Source: Gnetum montanum
Lineage: Eukaryota; Streptophyta; Gnetopsida; Gnetales; Gnetaceae
Length of the DNA stretch: 64,000 bases
NCBI GenBank assembly: GCA_015680685.1
Contig: MNCI01003361.1
Location: forward strand, 86,942 to 150,941
Reading direction: 5' to 3'
Part shown: positions 23,985 to 33,819 of the stretch, piece after piece
How the letters are laid out: the number at the start of each line of letters is the position of its first letter
Numbering within the stretch: position 1 is the stretch's first letter
Notes under the pieces: model-generated
Told to the model about the DNA's origin: nothing
Databases searched by the model: none
Seen by the model: the letters and a program-made list of their open reading frames with translations, nothing else
Program-made: the position numbers and the translations under genes

Positions 23985-24790
23985 ATTTACAAATCCATGT
24001 TTCCATTAATATTAACAACCATTTTTATTTTTATAATTATTTTTATTCATAAAAACAGAATCTTTATTTTTACACAAAGCAAAGCTTGAAACCACGTTGA
24101 ACCCACGTTTTCCATACATGAGGAACAAGCTTTACCAATCCAGGTTTGGTTGATATCAACAATCATAAAATCCCTTGACATGGATGGCGCCTAAGTTTAA
24201 CTTAAGTCTTTCAACTTGAGATACAAGCTTTATAAACTCAGGTTTCCCTTAATATTAACAACCACAAAATCTATGAGAGTTTGAATTATCCCCACAAAAT
24301 TCATGAGTTTGAATTATTGTTTTGATTTTTTATTCATAAAAATAAAATTGCACAAAATACAGCTTCTTGAGAAATAATATTTCCATTGATATAACAACCA
24401 CAAAATTTGTGAGAGTTTAAATTATCGTTTTGATTTTTGATCCATAAAAACAGCAGAATTGTACAAAATAAAGCTTGAATTAATGTCTTCCTGAGAAACA
24501 AGCTTTATAAATCCAGGTTTCATTGATATCAATGACAACAAAATCTTTGAGAGTTTGAATTCTTGTTTTGATTTTTGATCAATTAAAACAGAATTGGACA
24601 AAATAAAGTTTGAACCCCCATCTTGGGCTTTGAGAAACAAGATTTATGAATCCAGGTTTCCACTGATATGGACAATCACAAAATCCGTGAAGAGTCGACA
24701 ATCGCAAAACCCGTGAAGAGTTTGAATTCTCGTTTTGATTTTTGGTCCATAAAAATAGAATTCCCCAAAATAAAAAAGGGGGCAGTCTCG
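23985..24790. repeat. Degenerate tandem repeat, about 100-170 bp units
   Basis: The module TTTTGATTTTTGATCCATAA + AACAGAATT + ACAAAATAAAGCTTGAA recurs at about 24048, 24322, 24430, 24563 and 24733. It alternates with an AGGTTTCCATTGATATCAAC-like module at about 23997, 24142, 24240, 24379, 24514 and 24654. That makes five to six diverged units, with spacings of about 108, 133 and 170 where measured. The array lies just downstream of the MADS exon on the minus strand, so it would be inside the first intron of that gene. Confidence 0.75.
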
Positions 24791-24938
24791 TATCGAGAAG
24801 AACCAAAAATTACAGCGGGCAGGAAAAACCAGTAACTGCATTCAAAGTTGAGAAGGAGAAACACAATTGCGTTCCAGAAACAAGAAGAGTACAGTTAATT
24901 CGAACAAGAAGAGAAACGTATAAAATTGCAGAACAGAA

Positions 24939-24946
24939 ACATACTC
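24939..24946 (-). promoter_or_regulatory. 5' splice site of MADS exon 1
   Basis: On the minus strand the exon ends in GTCGA and the intron opens GTATGT. The phase (two bases into codon 61) and place match exon 1 of MIKC MADS-box genes. No acceptor or second exon was found, so the intron is long or the gene is broken. Confidence 0.75.
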
Positions 24947-25126
24947 GACATTTGAGTACTGGTAAAGCTGTCCCGTCTCCGAGAAGACAACGAGTGCGAT
25001 TTCAGCATCGCAAAGAAGGGCGAGTTCGCTGGATTTCTTGAGAAGGCCGTTGCTGCGCCTGCAGAAGCAGAGGTGTCGGCGGCTTGGATTTTCGATTTTT
25101 TTGAGACGTGATTTTGCTTTTTCCAT
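24945..25126 (-). CDS. MADS-box transcription factor, first exon
   Basis: This exon encodes a full MADS domain, the DNA-binding and dimerisation domain of plant floral and developmental regulators, which bind CArG boxes in the nucleus. From ATG at 25126 it reads [13 protein letters not shown], aligning residue for residue with the usual MGRGKVELKRIEN start. [20 protein letters not shown] and [13 protein letters not shown] follow. The exon is 182 nt (60 codons plus 2 nt) and ends at GA followed by GTATGT, exactly at the conserved first splice site of MIKC-type genes. The I, K and C parts must lie on later exons, not recognised in the window. Residues 18-25 (HLCFCRRS) diverge strongly from the usual RQVTFSKR. 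An upstream in-frame ATG at 25153 would add nine residues. It may be a diverged gene or an early pseudogene, though the frame is intact. Confidence 0.88.
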
Positions 25127-25147
25127 GAGAGCCGTTGCTGATTTCGA

Positions 25148-25230
25148 TTTCATTTTGCTGCAAAGGGAACTGCCCCCCAAGAATTGGGACTTGATTTTGC
25201 TGGAAAGGAATTGCCTCCCAGAATTGGAAT
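25148..25230 (-). repeat. Imperfect 40-bp tandem duplication at the MADS start
   Basis: Two copies of a roughly 40-base unit lie end to end just upstream of the MADS domain (25148-25188 and 25189-25230). Both contain CAATTCT, GGGCAGTTCC or GGCAATTCC, and CAGCAAAAT. In the copy next to the gene the sequence is GCAAAATGAAA and makes an ATG (25153) in frame with the MADS domain. In the outer copy it is GCAAAATCAAG and does not. The extra upstream start codon therefore arose by one base change in a duplicated leader. Confidence 0.7.
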
Positions 25231-25658
25231 TCTAGAAGATGCCACTGCCGCTAAAACAGAGAGCCAAATCTAAAACTGTTGCCTGGGGTTGCATAATACA
25301 TGTCGGCCTGGCCACGTCGAATTCGCTCTCCGTGAATTGCTATGACACCTCATCTCTGCACATTCGTAGGAAAATCGGGAAATTCGCTGTTGGGTTTGGG
25401 AAAGAAGGCCCCATGTCTTTCACATGTAAGTCTGCAATCTTTATGATTTTTCACATCGGCCCCACTCACAGTCCCTCCTGTATTTTCAGACCAAGACTTT
25501 TGATTCGACTCTTTCTTTCTTAAACGTCTTCGGACTCTTTGGACACCGTCCGATTGTTAAGCTTTTTCAGAAAAACAAGGGTTTGAAACTCTTGTAACAA
25601 TAGCCTTGTTTTGTAGAAAATTACAGCTTTGAAACTCTTCCAATATCGTGAAACTGAA

Positions 25659-25667
25659 ATTTATATA
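25659..25667 (-). promoter_or_regulatory. Candidate TATA box of the MADS gene
   Basis: The minus strand carries TATATAAAT about 500 bases upstream of the MADS ATG. A transcript starting about 30 bases downstream would have a leader of close to 500 nt, plausible for a plant MADS gene. The match is good but AT-rich sequence gives such motifs often by chance. Confidence 0.3.
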
Positions 25668-25689
25668 CAGGGATTTGAGTTTTGAAAAT

Positions 25690-26870
25690 ATCATTAAGAA
25701 AACTATTCAGTAGTATTTTACAGGAATAAAGATAAGCAACAGAAAAAAATAGCGTATTTACTGGAAGCATAGTTGAATGTGGTGTTTGTTGCTCACTTTG
25801 AATCACTTTAAAAGAGTTAAAATTCTGTATTTGAATTCTAACTTTAACAAAAGAAAAGAAAAAGCAGTAAATCCAAACACTATCGATTTTTTTTTCTTTT
25901 TTCCAATTTTGCTGAGTTGAATTTGAGTTTTATCTCAATTTATTTCAATTTTTGAGATTGATTTTTAAAATTTGTTGCAGTAAGATAACGATAACAGAAA
26001 AAGATGGTAAAGGTTGCAAGAATTACACTACAGAAATGCTCTGCATTTTAAACTTATAAGCGCATGAACGTCAAATCGTGTTTACCTTGTCCCCAGCAAG
26101 TAATATTAGGCATTTGGGGAATATTCTACGCCATACACATAACAGTAACCAAATTTCTTAAAATCTTGTAACTATTTAGATAACGTACACAGGCGTTGCC
26201 AAGCACCATTCTTCTCGTGGCAATGGATATTTGTCTGCAGAGGTCCGCTTTTCGTGCCACGTATTTATTTGTCCAGGGGAATCCGGTGACAAATTTTGGA
26301 ATGAATTTTGGTCATTACGTTAAGTTACGATGCGGCTTTTGTTCCCTTCTATATATTTTGTAAGTTTTTTATAATTAGCTTAGATATATCTTTAGGAATT
26401 CGTTGAGAGGATTTTCTAACCTTTTATTTTTTCTTCAAAGTTGATAGTTGGATGACGCAACAAGTCTGATGGAAACCGAATTACTCTTGCCTCTTCTCTT
26501 GCTCTGCACTTTTCCTATCTATGTTGTACCCTCTCAATCCAATTTGTTCCTTCAATGTTTTTCCAAAGTGTTTTTGAAATATCAATCTCCAACATAAATA
26601 ACAAAAACATCAATCTTTAGCATAAATAACAACTCAAAAATGTGTTGGACAAGCATTGAAAAAACAAATTGCACTAAGAGGTGCAAAGAAAACGCGAAAG
26701 CGATAAGAGGAAGAGAGAATGCATGAATGATTTGGTTTTCATCAAACTTATTACCTTGTCCAATAGTTAGGCTTTTAAGAGAGAATGAAAACTTAGAAGA
26801 TCCTCTTATGAATTCATAGAGATATCTCCAATTCAGTTCTCTGGTAATGACTTATTAATAATAGATTATG
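25690..26870. other. Spacer upstream of the MADS exon
   Basis: No gene is visible. This interval could hold regulatory sequence of the MADS gene, but I see no convincing CArG box. At 26575-26640 there is a short direct repetition (AATATCAATCTCCAACATAA and ACATCAATCTTTAGCATAAA). From 26740 upward the minus strand merges into the Helitron remnant. Confidence 0.4.
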
Positions 26871-26879
26871 ATTAAGAAT

Positions 26880-27562
26880 TTTAAAGTCATACTCTTTGGA
26901 TTTACATCTATGAACTACCGTTCTTCTTCCAATGCTCGTTAGAGATCTTCTTCAATATTATTCTCTAATTCTTTATAAAGATATTGAACATAGAGCCACT
27001 TTGTTTCAATATCCTCATCATTAAAACCAAGATTGTGCTTTACATCTCTAAATAGATGACGCAAAAACAACATAGCCTAACAACATTCAATCCATCTTTA
27101 CTTTCCTTGCTTCGGAGAAATGAGAAATTTCAGATAATATCTCATAATAGCCTTTGGTTCCAAGTGGTATAAATTTTAAGTTGGTTTCTCTTTGTTCTTC
27201 ATGTTGCAATTATACTCTATAAAAGCTTGTAGCAATGATGTTGTTTCTAATAAACATTAATAACTATTGTGTAGTTTTCACATTCATCTATTTTCTTTGC
27301 ATGACTATACTCTACTAGAGGAACTTCATACTACATGTGATCGTCTATCATGCCAATGTCTTTTTCTGCAGTAGCATCTATCATAAGTCTCCCATTGACA
27401 AATAAAGCATCGCCATAAGGACTCCTTGACTCTAAAATTTGTGGTAGCATGTCATAAAAAGATTGTGATTTTTTTTTAGATTTTGTTGCATATTGTACAC
27501 TATATTTTATAACAACATACCATGACATAATAGGCTGAAAGTCTAAATTTGTCCTCCACATA
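26880..27562 (-). pseudogene. Helitron replication protein, downstream part
   Basis: Helitrons move by rolling-circle replication using a Rep/helicase protein. This part reads from 27560 with TNLDFQPIMSWYVVIKYSVQ then YATKSKKKSQSFYDMLPQIL and later AEKDIGMIDDHM and YEVPLVEYS. These are the conserved segment after the helicase-like catalytic region. A further piece at about 27050-26930 reads LRHLFRDVKHNLGFNDED and WLYVQYLYKELENNIEEDL, matching the end of that region. The PIF1 helicase domain that should follow was not found. Frame breaks occur near 27340 and 27180. The upstream part continues at 34682 after the inserted LTR element. Confidence 0.82.
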
Positions 27563-28393
27563 TGATGGGACGCAATATCGCATCGGCCGCGATATCGCAT
27601 CCCTCGCGATATCGCGTCGTCCCCCGCAACATCGCGTACGCAATATCGTGATGCGCCGCAAAGTCTATAAATAAGAGGCGGCTCTCCCTTGTTTTCCATC
27701 CTAGGCTTAGACCGTAGTGAAACTTTGGCAGTTTGATCCCTCCATAGATAGAATATTTTCCATGTGCCCGCAATAGGAACTCCAAAGTGAACGGATCTTT
27801 ATTTGAGCAAATATTGTACCTGAACACATATTTGTGTACGGAAATAAAGACGAACTTCCCAGATAAACCTTGCAGTGCATGAAATAAGCTAAATAGGATT
27901 TTATTTATTGTTATTTACTGTTTTCCATTTAAATGCTTTATTAGTTATTAATTCTCTCTCAACCCTTCTCTCCTAGTTAAGTGCCTCAGTACGATCGCTT
28001 CGAGCACATGCGTTACGCGTGGTGATCCCAGCAACGACTAGCGTTTGGTAACCATGGTTGCATTGGTTCAGGGTGTGAACGATAAGTGGGAATGGATGCT
28101 GACGCTAGGTTAATTCAGACTTAGTTAGTTAGTTAGAGTTAGTTTGTTAATCTCTTCAATCCTTCACCTCAATAGCATAGGAGATAAAACCAGAAAAGAC
28201 ATAAAAATCATATACATCAGACTTACTTAACCATACACCGTGACAAATACAAGTAAGTCTAGGAAGACAATGAATAATTAACCTTAAGTGTTCCATGAGG
28301 CGTGTAGGCACTTAGTTTGCAAAGTTCGACCGGATCGCGCGTGTTACGCTCATATTCGTATAGTTGAGTGTAGGGGTACCTCACCACTCATCA
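27563..28393 (+). repeat. Element 1 5' LTR
   Basis: The LTR is 831 bp, from TGATGGGACG to CACTCATCA. It contains a GATATC-rich U3 region (27572-27645), a TATA box TATAAATA (27666-27673) and a (TTAG)-rich U5 with TTAGTTAGTTAGTTAGAG near 28120. The 3' LTR is 31 bp longer, mainly because it has two more GATATC units. Confidence 0.93.
27572..27673 (+). promoter_or_regulatory. GATATC cluster and TATA box, element 1 5' LTR
   Basis: Five related units lie in about 75 bases: CAATATCGC, CGATATCGC, CGATATCGC, CAACATCGC and CAATATCGT. They are followed after about 22 bases by TATAAATA. The core CGATATCG is a perfect palindrome. The spacing of a palindrome cluster just upstream of a TATA box looks like an enhancer-promoter unit. 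Confidence 0.75.
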
Positions 28394-28394
28394 T

Positions 28395-28412
28395 TGGCGC
28401 CGTTGTCAGGGA
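28395..28412 (+). other. Element 1 primer-binding site
   Basis: TGGCGCCGTTGTCAGGGA begins two bases after the 5' LTR. It matches the 3' end complement of plant tRNA-Asp used as primer by Athila- and Tat-type Ty3 elements, with one or two differences. It primes minus-strand DNA synthesis. Confidence 0.9.
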
Positions 28413-28535
28413 CAAAGTGTTTGTGCGCTAAGTAGAACATAAGAGATCATTCACATCGCTAGGAGCTTACACGAACCTTAGGGTTAATTAAATAAAAAAT
28501 TATATAGCGGTTAATTAGCACACCGATAAGACATA

Positions 28536-31500
28536 ATGTCTTCTTCTTTTTCTCACAAGAGCAATACACCACCTAGGGACAATACAAAGAATAGTCGGCA
28601 ATCAAAAACACATAACCTAAATCCGCCAGTTCCTCAACAATATAGGGTGGTATATACTCATCCCGATGAGTATATACCTAACTTTACCTTTATCCTCCAT
28701 CAAGATGAACAGATGCGCTGGAGAGACTTGTAGGGTAACATATTGTTACATCTAGATCGTGCAGTCCCCAACATGCTCCTCTGTGCTCTGGCATAGATCG
28801 GCATGACGAAATTATATGCTGAATACGTTGCGGCAAATTTTGACACAAGGGATTATCATCCCATAGCCGCACAATGTATGAGGGACTTAAGGCAGGAGAG
28901 CCAACATAAACTGTTGAAGGGCAAAGAGGTCCCGCACGTCCTAAGTGAAATGGGAGATGGTGAACCATTTATAACCAGTTCTCTATCAAAAGATGTTCCC
29001 CCTCCTAACGATAGTGAAAAGGTGGGGTATCAGAACCTACGCTTCACGATACACAACCCTGGTTCTGATCCCTGTGAACACCAACTATTCACTGAGGGAA
29101 CAACAACATATAACAAGGACGGGCACTCAGATCGTCACCATGATCGGGGCCGAAGCCACAGAATAGAAGGTAAGAAACATCATCATGGTGATGGCTCTCC
29201 TTCTTTTTCTCCTTCTTCACATCACTCACCCTCTCCTTCCACCTCTAGGCGCAGTCATAGAGAGCATAATGGTGAGGATAGAGGTAGAAAAAATGAGAGA
29301 CCTTGACGAGAGAGTCAAGAGCGAGGACAAGGGCATGAACGAAGGGAAAGTAGAGAACAACGTAGACATCATAGACGTCATGAAAGAGATGATCATGACG
29401 AACCCCTACTTGCCACCTAAAGCATGCTAAATATAATGGAGGCAGTGAGAATACCAACAAGGCATTTAAAAGATAGTCGGATCAAGCGCTTAGACATGAA
29501 CAATATCCCACGCTTCGAAGGGGGATACAACGTAGATCCGCAAAATCATTTACAAGCATTCCATGATGCCTGCGCCTTGCAGAACATAGAAAACTAGTGG
29601 CAGAAACTGAAGTTGTTTCCCAGGACACTCATCAAGGAAGCAGAGAGTCGGTACCGGTCATTAGAACCGGAAACCATTAGGAGGTGGAGTACGATGTTAG
29701 AACTCTTCAATGATAAGTATCAGATGCACTCCAAAGTGTCTAATTTGTGTAAGCAAATCCAAGGATGGAAGCAAGGTATTCATGAACCCTTGGATGCTGC
29801 CATGGGCCGCTACTATGCATTACTACATCGTTGCCCGGGCCATGGTTACGCACAGCAAGATCAACTCCGCCACATCGTAGATGGGCTAAGGTATGAAACC
29901 AGGAAAACCCTTGGGACTTATGCCCAAGGGAGACTATCAGAACTTAGATCCCATGAAATTCATCGCTTGTTGGAACAAGTAGCCAAAGAAGAAGGGAAGC
30001 TACGAAAAAGGGAAAGTGCGGAAAAATATAATTGTGATCCCTCTCTTCGAAAGAAGGGAGTGAGATTTTGCGATGAAGAGGATGAGTCACCACTCAAAGA
30101 GTTGGTGAATAGAAAAACCTTGCCGATTCAAAAGCTAACAACGCAAATATTGGCTAAGGCAGATGAAGTATCGAGCTCCTTAGATAGTAAAATTGAAACT
30201 ATCCCAAAGATTGTAGAGGAGTCTAAGGAGGAACAAAGTAGTGACAAGGACAAGTAAAAGCGGAGAGATTCAGGCCCTGCACGTGACAAGGGTAAGGGGA
30301 AAATAACTATCTCCGATAAGGTTGTGAACTCAGACACAAACGATGACAGTGGATGTGAGATCTACCACTATGACCATCCTAAGGGATGTTGTCCAATCAT
30401 CTCACATCTACAAGAGTCTGGGGTGTATGCACTCAACCTGAGACTCAACAAACGGCAAACACCCCGAAGGTTACCTTATCCTCAAGGTAACCCAAGACAG
30501 TTCCACCAACCATTAATGTACTATCCAAGTGGAACTCCACCACAACCCATCGGACAACATCAGCAGTGGCAATACCCACAGTCATGGCGGATGCCACCGC
30601 TGAAACAACAGTACCCTTACCGACAGCCAGACCCATATGGTTACTACGTGCAGCAGCTGATTTCTCCAAGTGACTCCATCGGTCACACAACTCCCCAACG
30701 TCACTACCAAGTTCAGGAGTACTTTAGAAGGACTCCTTCTCCTCCGGGAGATGTTCCATACCCATACCATCCTCCTACTCCATCCGAACCTCTTCCACCG
30801 GTAGTTCCCATAACACCTCCTGCTCCAACAATGCAAGGGGAACTCCCCACTCAGCTGCAGCAACGAAATGCTACAAGAGCTGTAAACATTCAACCCACTG
30901 CTAGTTCTGACAACCGCAAAAAGAGAAGACCTTTCTTCAAAACCAAAAGCCCAGACAAGCTCTCACAACAACAAGTGGTTGAGTCTAGGTACACTCCTCC
31001 AACACATAAGGCTTCAGAGCTTCCTTCCATCCAACAACAGAGCTTAACGTATACAGTTATGTTAACGCATACTGTAACCGACTGGATCAAGGTAGGCCAC
31101 CTTCCCAGGAAACTATCTGACCCTGGGAGTTCCTTAATCTATCTCCAAGTTGCCGGGAACGAACCACATAAGGCTCTTCTTGACTCAGGTTCTGAAGTCA
31201 ACCTAATTTCACAAGAGATGTATCAAGCCTAAAACCTGCCCCAACTTAAGAAGAGCAACATTCAACTAAAGCTGGCAGACCAGTCCATCACCATTCCCTT
31301 GGGATTGGTGGAGGACATCGTTACCACTGTGTGGTTGGTCTTACCCAGCTGATTTCCTGGTGATTGAAGTCAACAACAATGAAGGGGACTTCCCAATTAT
31401 AATGGGAAGGGCATGGCTGAGTACAGTATACGCATGCCTAGGAATTCGTGATCTTTCCTTGGAAATCGCTAAGGTAAACATTTATGGAAAGATCGAGAAG

Positions 31501-31668
31501 AAGAAAGTTCCATGCATCACATACAATGATTCATCGGTTGATGACATGGAGGAATGCTCCATGTCTCCTCCATGCAACAAGTGTGCCCTTGAAACTATGA
31601 GACAAAGATGCCTGTATGTAGCAACAACACAACCAGTAGTAGACACCCCGTGGTTGACAGCTAGTTGA
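28536..31668 (+). pseudogene. Element 1 gag-protease ORF
   Basis: Gag packages element RNA and protease matures it. From ATG at 28536 a single frame runs to 31232, interrupted only by stop codons at 28731, 28794, 29304, 29418, 29595, 30255 and 31230. A frameshift near 31345 carries on to 31668. Features in order are a charged Arg/Ser/His-rich region (29100-29400); the gag domain, FEGGYNVDPQNHLQAFHDAC, RTLIKEAESRYRSLEPE and WKQGIHEPLDAAMGRYYAL (29510-29830); and a knuckle-like CEIYHYDHPKGCC (30354-30392) in which the second Cys is Tyr. Next come a Pro/Gln-rich stretch (30480-30870) and the protease motif ALLDSGSEVNLIS (31172-31210), then FPIIMGRAWLSTVYACLGI. No pol follows. Confidence 0.88.
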
Positions 31669-31917
31669 AAGAGCAACCGACAAACATGCATGGAACGAAC
31701 TAGGGAAATAACCCATGCCAACAACGAAGGCATAGATACCCTAGAATATGAGCGTCGCCAACTTCCACCCCTTAATCTAAGAACATCAATTGGGAGAAGT
31801 TGGGCACTTCTACGAAATTCAAACAAGCGCTCATTATTTCAGATCTCTCCCTTTCCATTCAGTCATGGGGAAGATGGCCACCTATGCTAACCATTTGGGG
31901 GCCCTCGGTTCTTTTTA

Positions 31918-32073
31918 ATTTTTGTTTTACACATTTTTGTTTTCCACATTTTTGTTTTACAAGTTTTTGTTTTACATGTTTTTGTTTTACACGTTTTTGT
32001 TTTACACATTTTTGTTTTCCACATTTTTGCTTTACATGTTTTTGTTTTACACATTTTTGTTTTACAAATTTCT
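31918..32073 (+). repeat. 15-bp tandem array, about 10 units
   Basis: The unit TTTTTGTTTTACACA is repeated about ten times with small changes (TTTTTGTTTTCCACA, TTTTTGTTTTACATG and so on). Because 15 is divisible by three, the array stays open and would encode Phe-Cys-Phe-Thr-His-like pentapeptides, but it lies outside the gag-protease frame and is probably noncoding. Confidence 0.9.
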
Positions 32074-32120
32074 TTAACTTTTCTTGTTTTTATTTTTCAA
32101 CATCGTTATACTTTTTCATT

Positions 32121-32161
32121 GTGTGTGTGTGTGTGTGTGTTATCCACCNNNNNNNNNNNNN
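32121..32161. other. (GT)10 microsatellite followed by an assembly gap
   Basis: Ten GT units (32121-32140) are followed eight bases later by 13 N (32149-32161). The gap probably marks a length-variable simple repeat. Nothing downstream shows a rearrangement. Confidence 0.95.
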
Positions 32162-32200
32162 GCTAATGTTTGATTTTTACCTTTAAGTCATGATGTTGAT

Positions 32201-32214
32201 ACTAAGGTATGTTT
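32201..32214 (+). promoter_or_regulatory. Candidate 5' splice site in element 1
   Basis: ACTAAG followed by GTATGTTT is a strong plant donor match. Paired with the acceptor at 33450 it would define an intron of about 1.24 kb that removes the noncoding middle and joins the RNA to the second ORF. The pairing is inference. Confidence 0.35.
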
Positions 32215-33056
32215 CTTTTGATATGGCAAGCAATGAGTTCACTTCATCCATCCATCCACCAGTTTCTATGGTCTCTCTTGGCTTGGAAATGTACAGTCTC
32301 TTTCTAAATAAGAACTTTAACGAATTAGTGACTGGGCATTTCTCAAACTAGGGCAGGACTCAAGGATTGAAAAGGATGTGACTTCAAGGGAACTTGATGC
32401 ATTTGTGTTGGTTGTTCTCTTGGGTGCTTGGATGTTTTCTTCTTGAGCTTTCTTGCCGCTTTGACATTACCCAATTATCAGGAACCCGAGCAATAAAAAT
32501 AGCAAACTCTTTGCATGGTGTGGTTCTCACACATAAACATATAAAACATTAAAAAAAAAGTGAGAATTCAAAACACACCCCTTAGACGGAATAATCCCTT
32601 GGGCTACAAGCACTAGTTATGGAACTCAAAATAAAAATGTTCCCTCTAACTAAGGCCCTTCTCGCTTCCCATTCTCTCCTTTTTGTTTCGTCGGAATGGT
32701 GGTGGCTCTTAGAGAAGACATTTTTGTTACTTCAAGGGGATGGATTCACCGAATGCATTGATGCGAAGTCCCTGTAAGTGATTTGTTGAGGCCGGACTTG
32801 GAATGAGACCTGCTAAGTCACATTAATCATAAACTACATAAGGGGCTATACACCACCTTGTTCTTGGGATTCCATTCTATTCTCCTCTCCATTGTTCACC
32901 TCATTGTCGGTTGTATCATTAGTGTATATTTTAGTTGACGCATTGTTTTCTTTTTGGTAAATTTCTTGCGGTTAAGACTTTAACTCTTATTCCAAATGAC
33001 ATTCCTAGAGCCTATGGACTCTTTGAATGTGGGTTTGTCAGGGCATTAAGGGCATA

Positions 33057-33078
33057 AACCTGCTTTGGGGAGGACCCA
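33057..33078 (+). promoter_or_regulatory. Conserved G-rich block, element 1 copy
   Basis: The block contains CTGCTTTGGGGAGGACCC, identical to the block at 53557-53578 in element 2, although the surrounding noncoding DNA is poorly conserved. TTTGGGGAGGA is purine-rich, so it could be an internal polypurine tract or an RNA signal. Confidence 0.7.
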
Positions 33079-33253
33079 TTGACATTCCTATTTGGTGCAC
33101 CAATTAACTTTTTTTCCCTAACATTTTTGCAATTAATTTTATTTTGTTCATTTCCATCTTGACATCCATTTCATCAATGCTATAGTTGTCTCTTTTTCCT
33201 CATCTTTCCTGTTCCTTTTCTTTCTCCCTTTTAACACTACTGGAGGTTCACGA

Positions 33254-33270
33254 TTAGTCATGGGGGTACA
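33254..33270 (+). promoter_or_regulatory. Internal polypurine-tract-like copy, element 1
   Basis: TTAGTCATGGGGGTACA repeats the sequence just before the 3' LTR (TTTAGTCATGGGGGTA at 33804-33819). A second plus-strand priming site inside the element, as in some other retroelements, is one reading; an old duplication is another. Confidence 0.55.
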
Positions 33271-33418
33271 GAGCCCAATTTTTTCGATTTTCTCCTAACC
33301 CCTACACCTTCGGTAGTCATCAATATTTTATTTGTAGATTCGTATCAGTCGTACCACAACTCAATCAATGGACCTTTCACCGAAGCAAGGTATCCACTGC
33401 ATTGAAATTCATTTACCC

Positions 33419-33450
33419 TTGCTAATATAAAAACTATGTTGTGTGTGCAG
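33419..33450 (+). promoter_or_regulatory. Branch point and 3' splice site before element 1 ORF2
   Basis: TTGCTAAT (33419-33426) is followed 25 bases after its likely branch A by TGTGTGTGCAG ending at 33450, directly in front of an ATG. Element 2 has the same arrangement (TTACTAAT, then TGATTGCAG, then ATG). The match in layout between two diverged elements supports a real acceptor. Confidence 0.6.
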
Positions 33451-33630
33451 ATGACAATCATACAACAACAGATTGGATCTAGAGGGAACACTTGGAATGG
33501 AGCAGTGCTGGAAGCAGCTATGCAAGGAGCAAGATCGATGGCGCGCTTCCAGATGAACAACGAAAGGCACAATCTTGACGTTGGCAGCAGCAACACTTCT
33601 TTCTCTCTCTCTTTCTCAGCTGCCAAATGA
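33451..33630 (+). CDS. Element 1 small ORF2, 59 residues
   Basis: An intact frame starts at the ATG right after the candidate splice acceptor and ends with TGA at 33628-33630. It begins MTIIQQQIGSRGNTWNG and is rich in Gln, Asn, Ala and Ser, with a Phe-Ser-Leu-Ser-Phe-Ser end. It matches no domain I know. By position it corresponds to ORF2 of element 2, which starts MVPKHGQQEGPSQG, also Gln/Gly-rich. It may be a strongly shortened relic of that ORF, or chance. Confidence 0.4.
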   Translation: MTIIQQQIGSRGNTWNGAVLEAAMQGARSMARFQMNNERHNLDVGSSNTSFSLSFSAAK

Positions 33631-33803
33631 GGCCTGATGTCAATGTAATAAGGTGTTCACTCTTGTTGTCCTGAACACTAGTTTTGTTGTCTTGTAATGA
33701 TGATCCATTCACATGTCACCCCATTAGTTCCATTTGCTCCATTTGAGTCAATAATCCCATACCTTCCCGATATTATTGTAAGGAACTCGAGAACAAGTTT
33801 TCA

Positions 33804-33819
33804 TTTAGTCATGGGGGTA
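33804..33819 (+). other. Element 1 polypurine tract
   Basis: TTTAGTCATGGGGGTA lies immediately before the 3' LTR start TGATGGG at 33820 and should prime plus-strand DNA. The sequence GAACAAGTTTTCATT just upstream is shared with element 2 (GGACAAGTTTTCATT near 57455). Confidence 0.85.

Noticed and set aside
24422-24864. Several overlapping minus-strand frames downstream of the MADS exon as candidate K-domain exons
   Set aside because: They read through the tandem repeat and resemble neither the I nor the K region.
27331-27827. Minus-strand frames crossing the element 1 5' LTR border
   Set aside because: The LTR portions of both frames are noncoding; only the part below 27562 is Helitron sequence.
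28120-28145. Telomere-like TTAG repeats in the element 1 LTR
   Set aside because: The unit is TTAG, not the plant telomere unit TTTAGGG, and it is short and present in both LTRs as part of U5.
33345-33712. Minus-strand frames opposite the small ORF2 of element 1
   Set aside because: They are shadows of noncoding and ORF2 sequence and have no domain.
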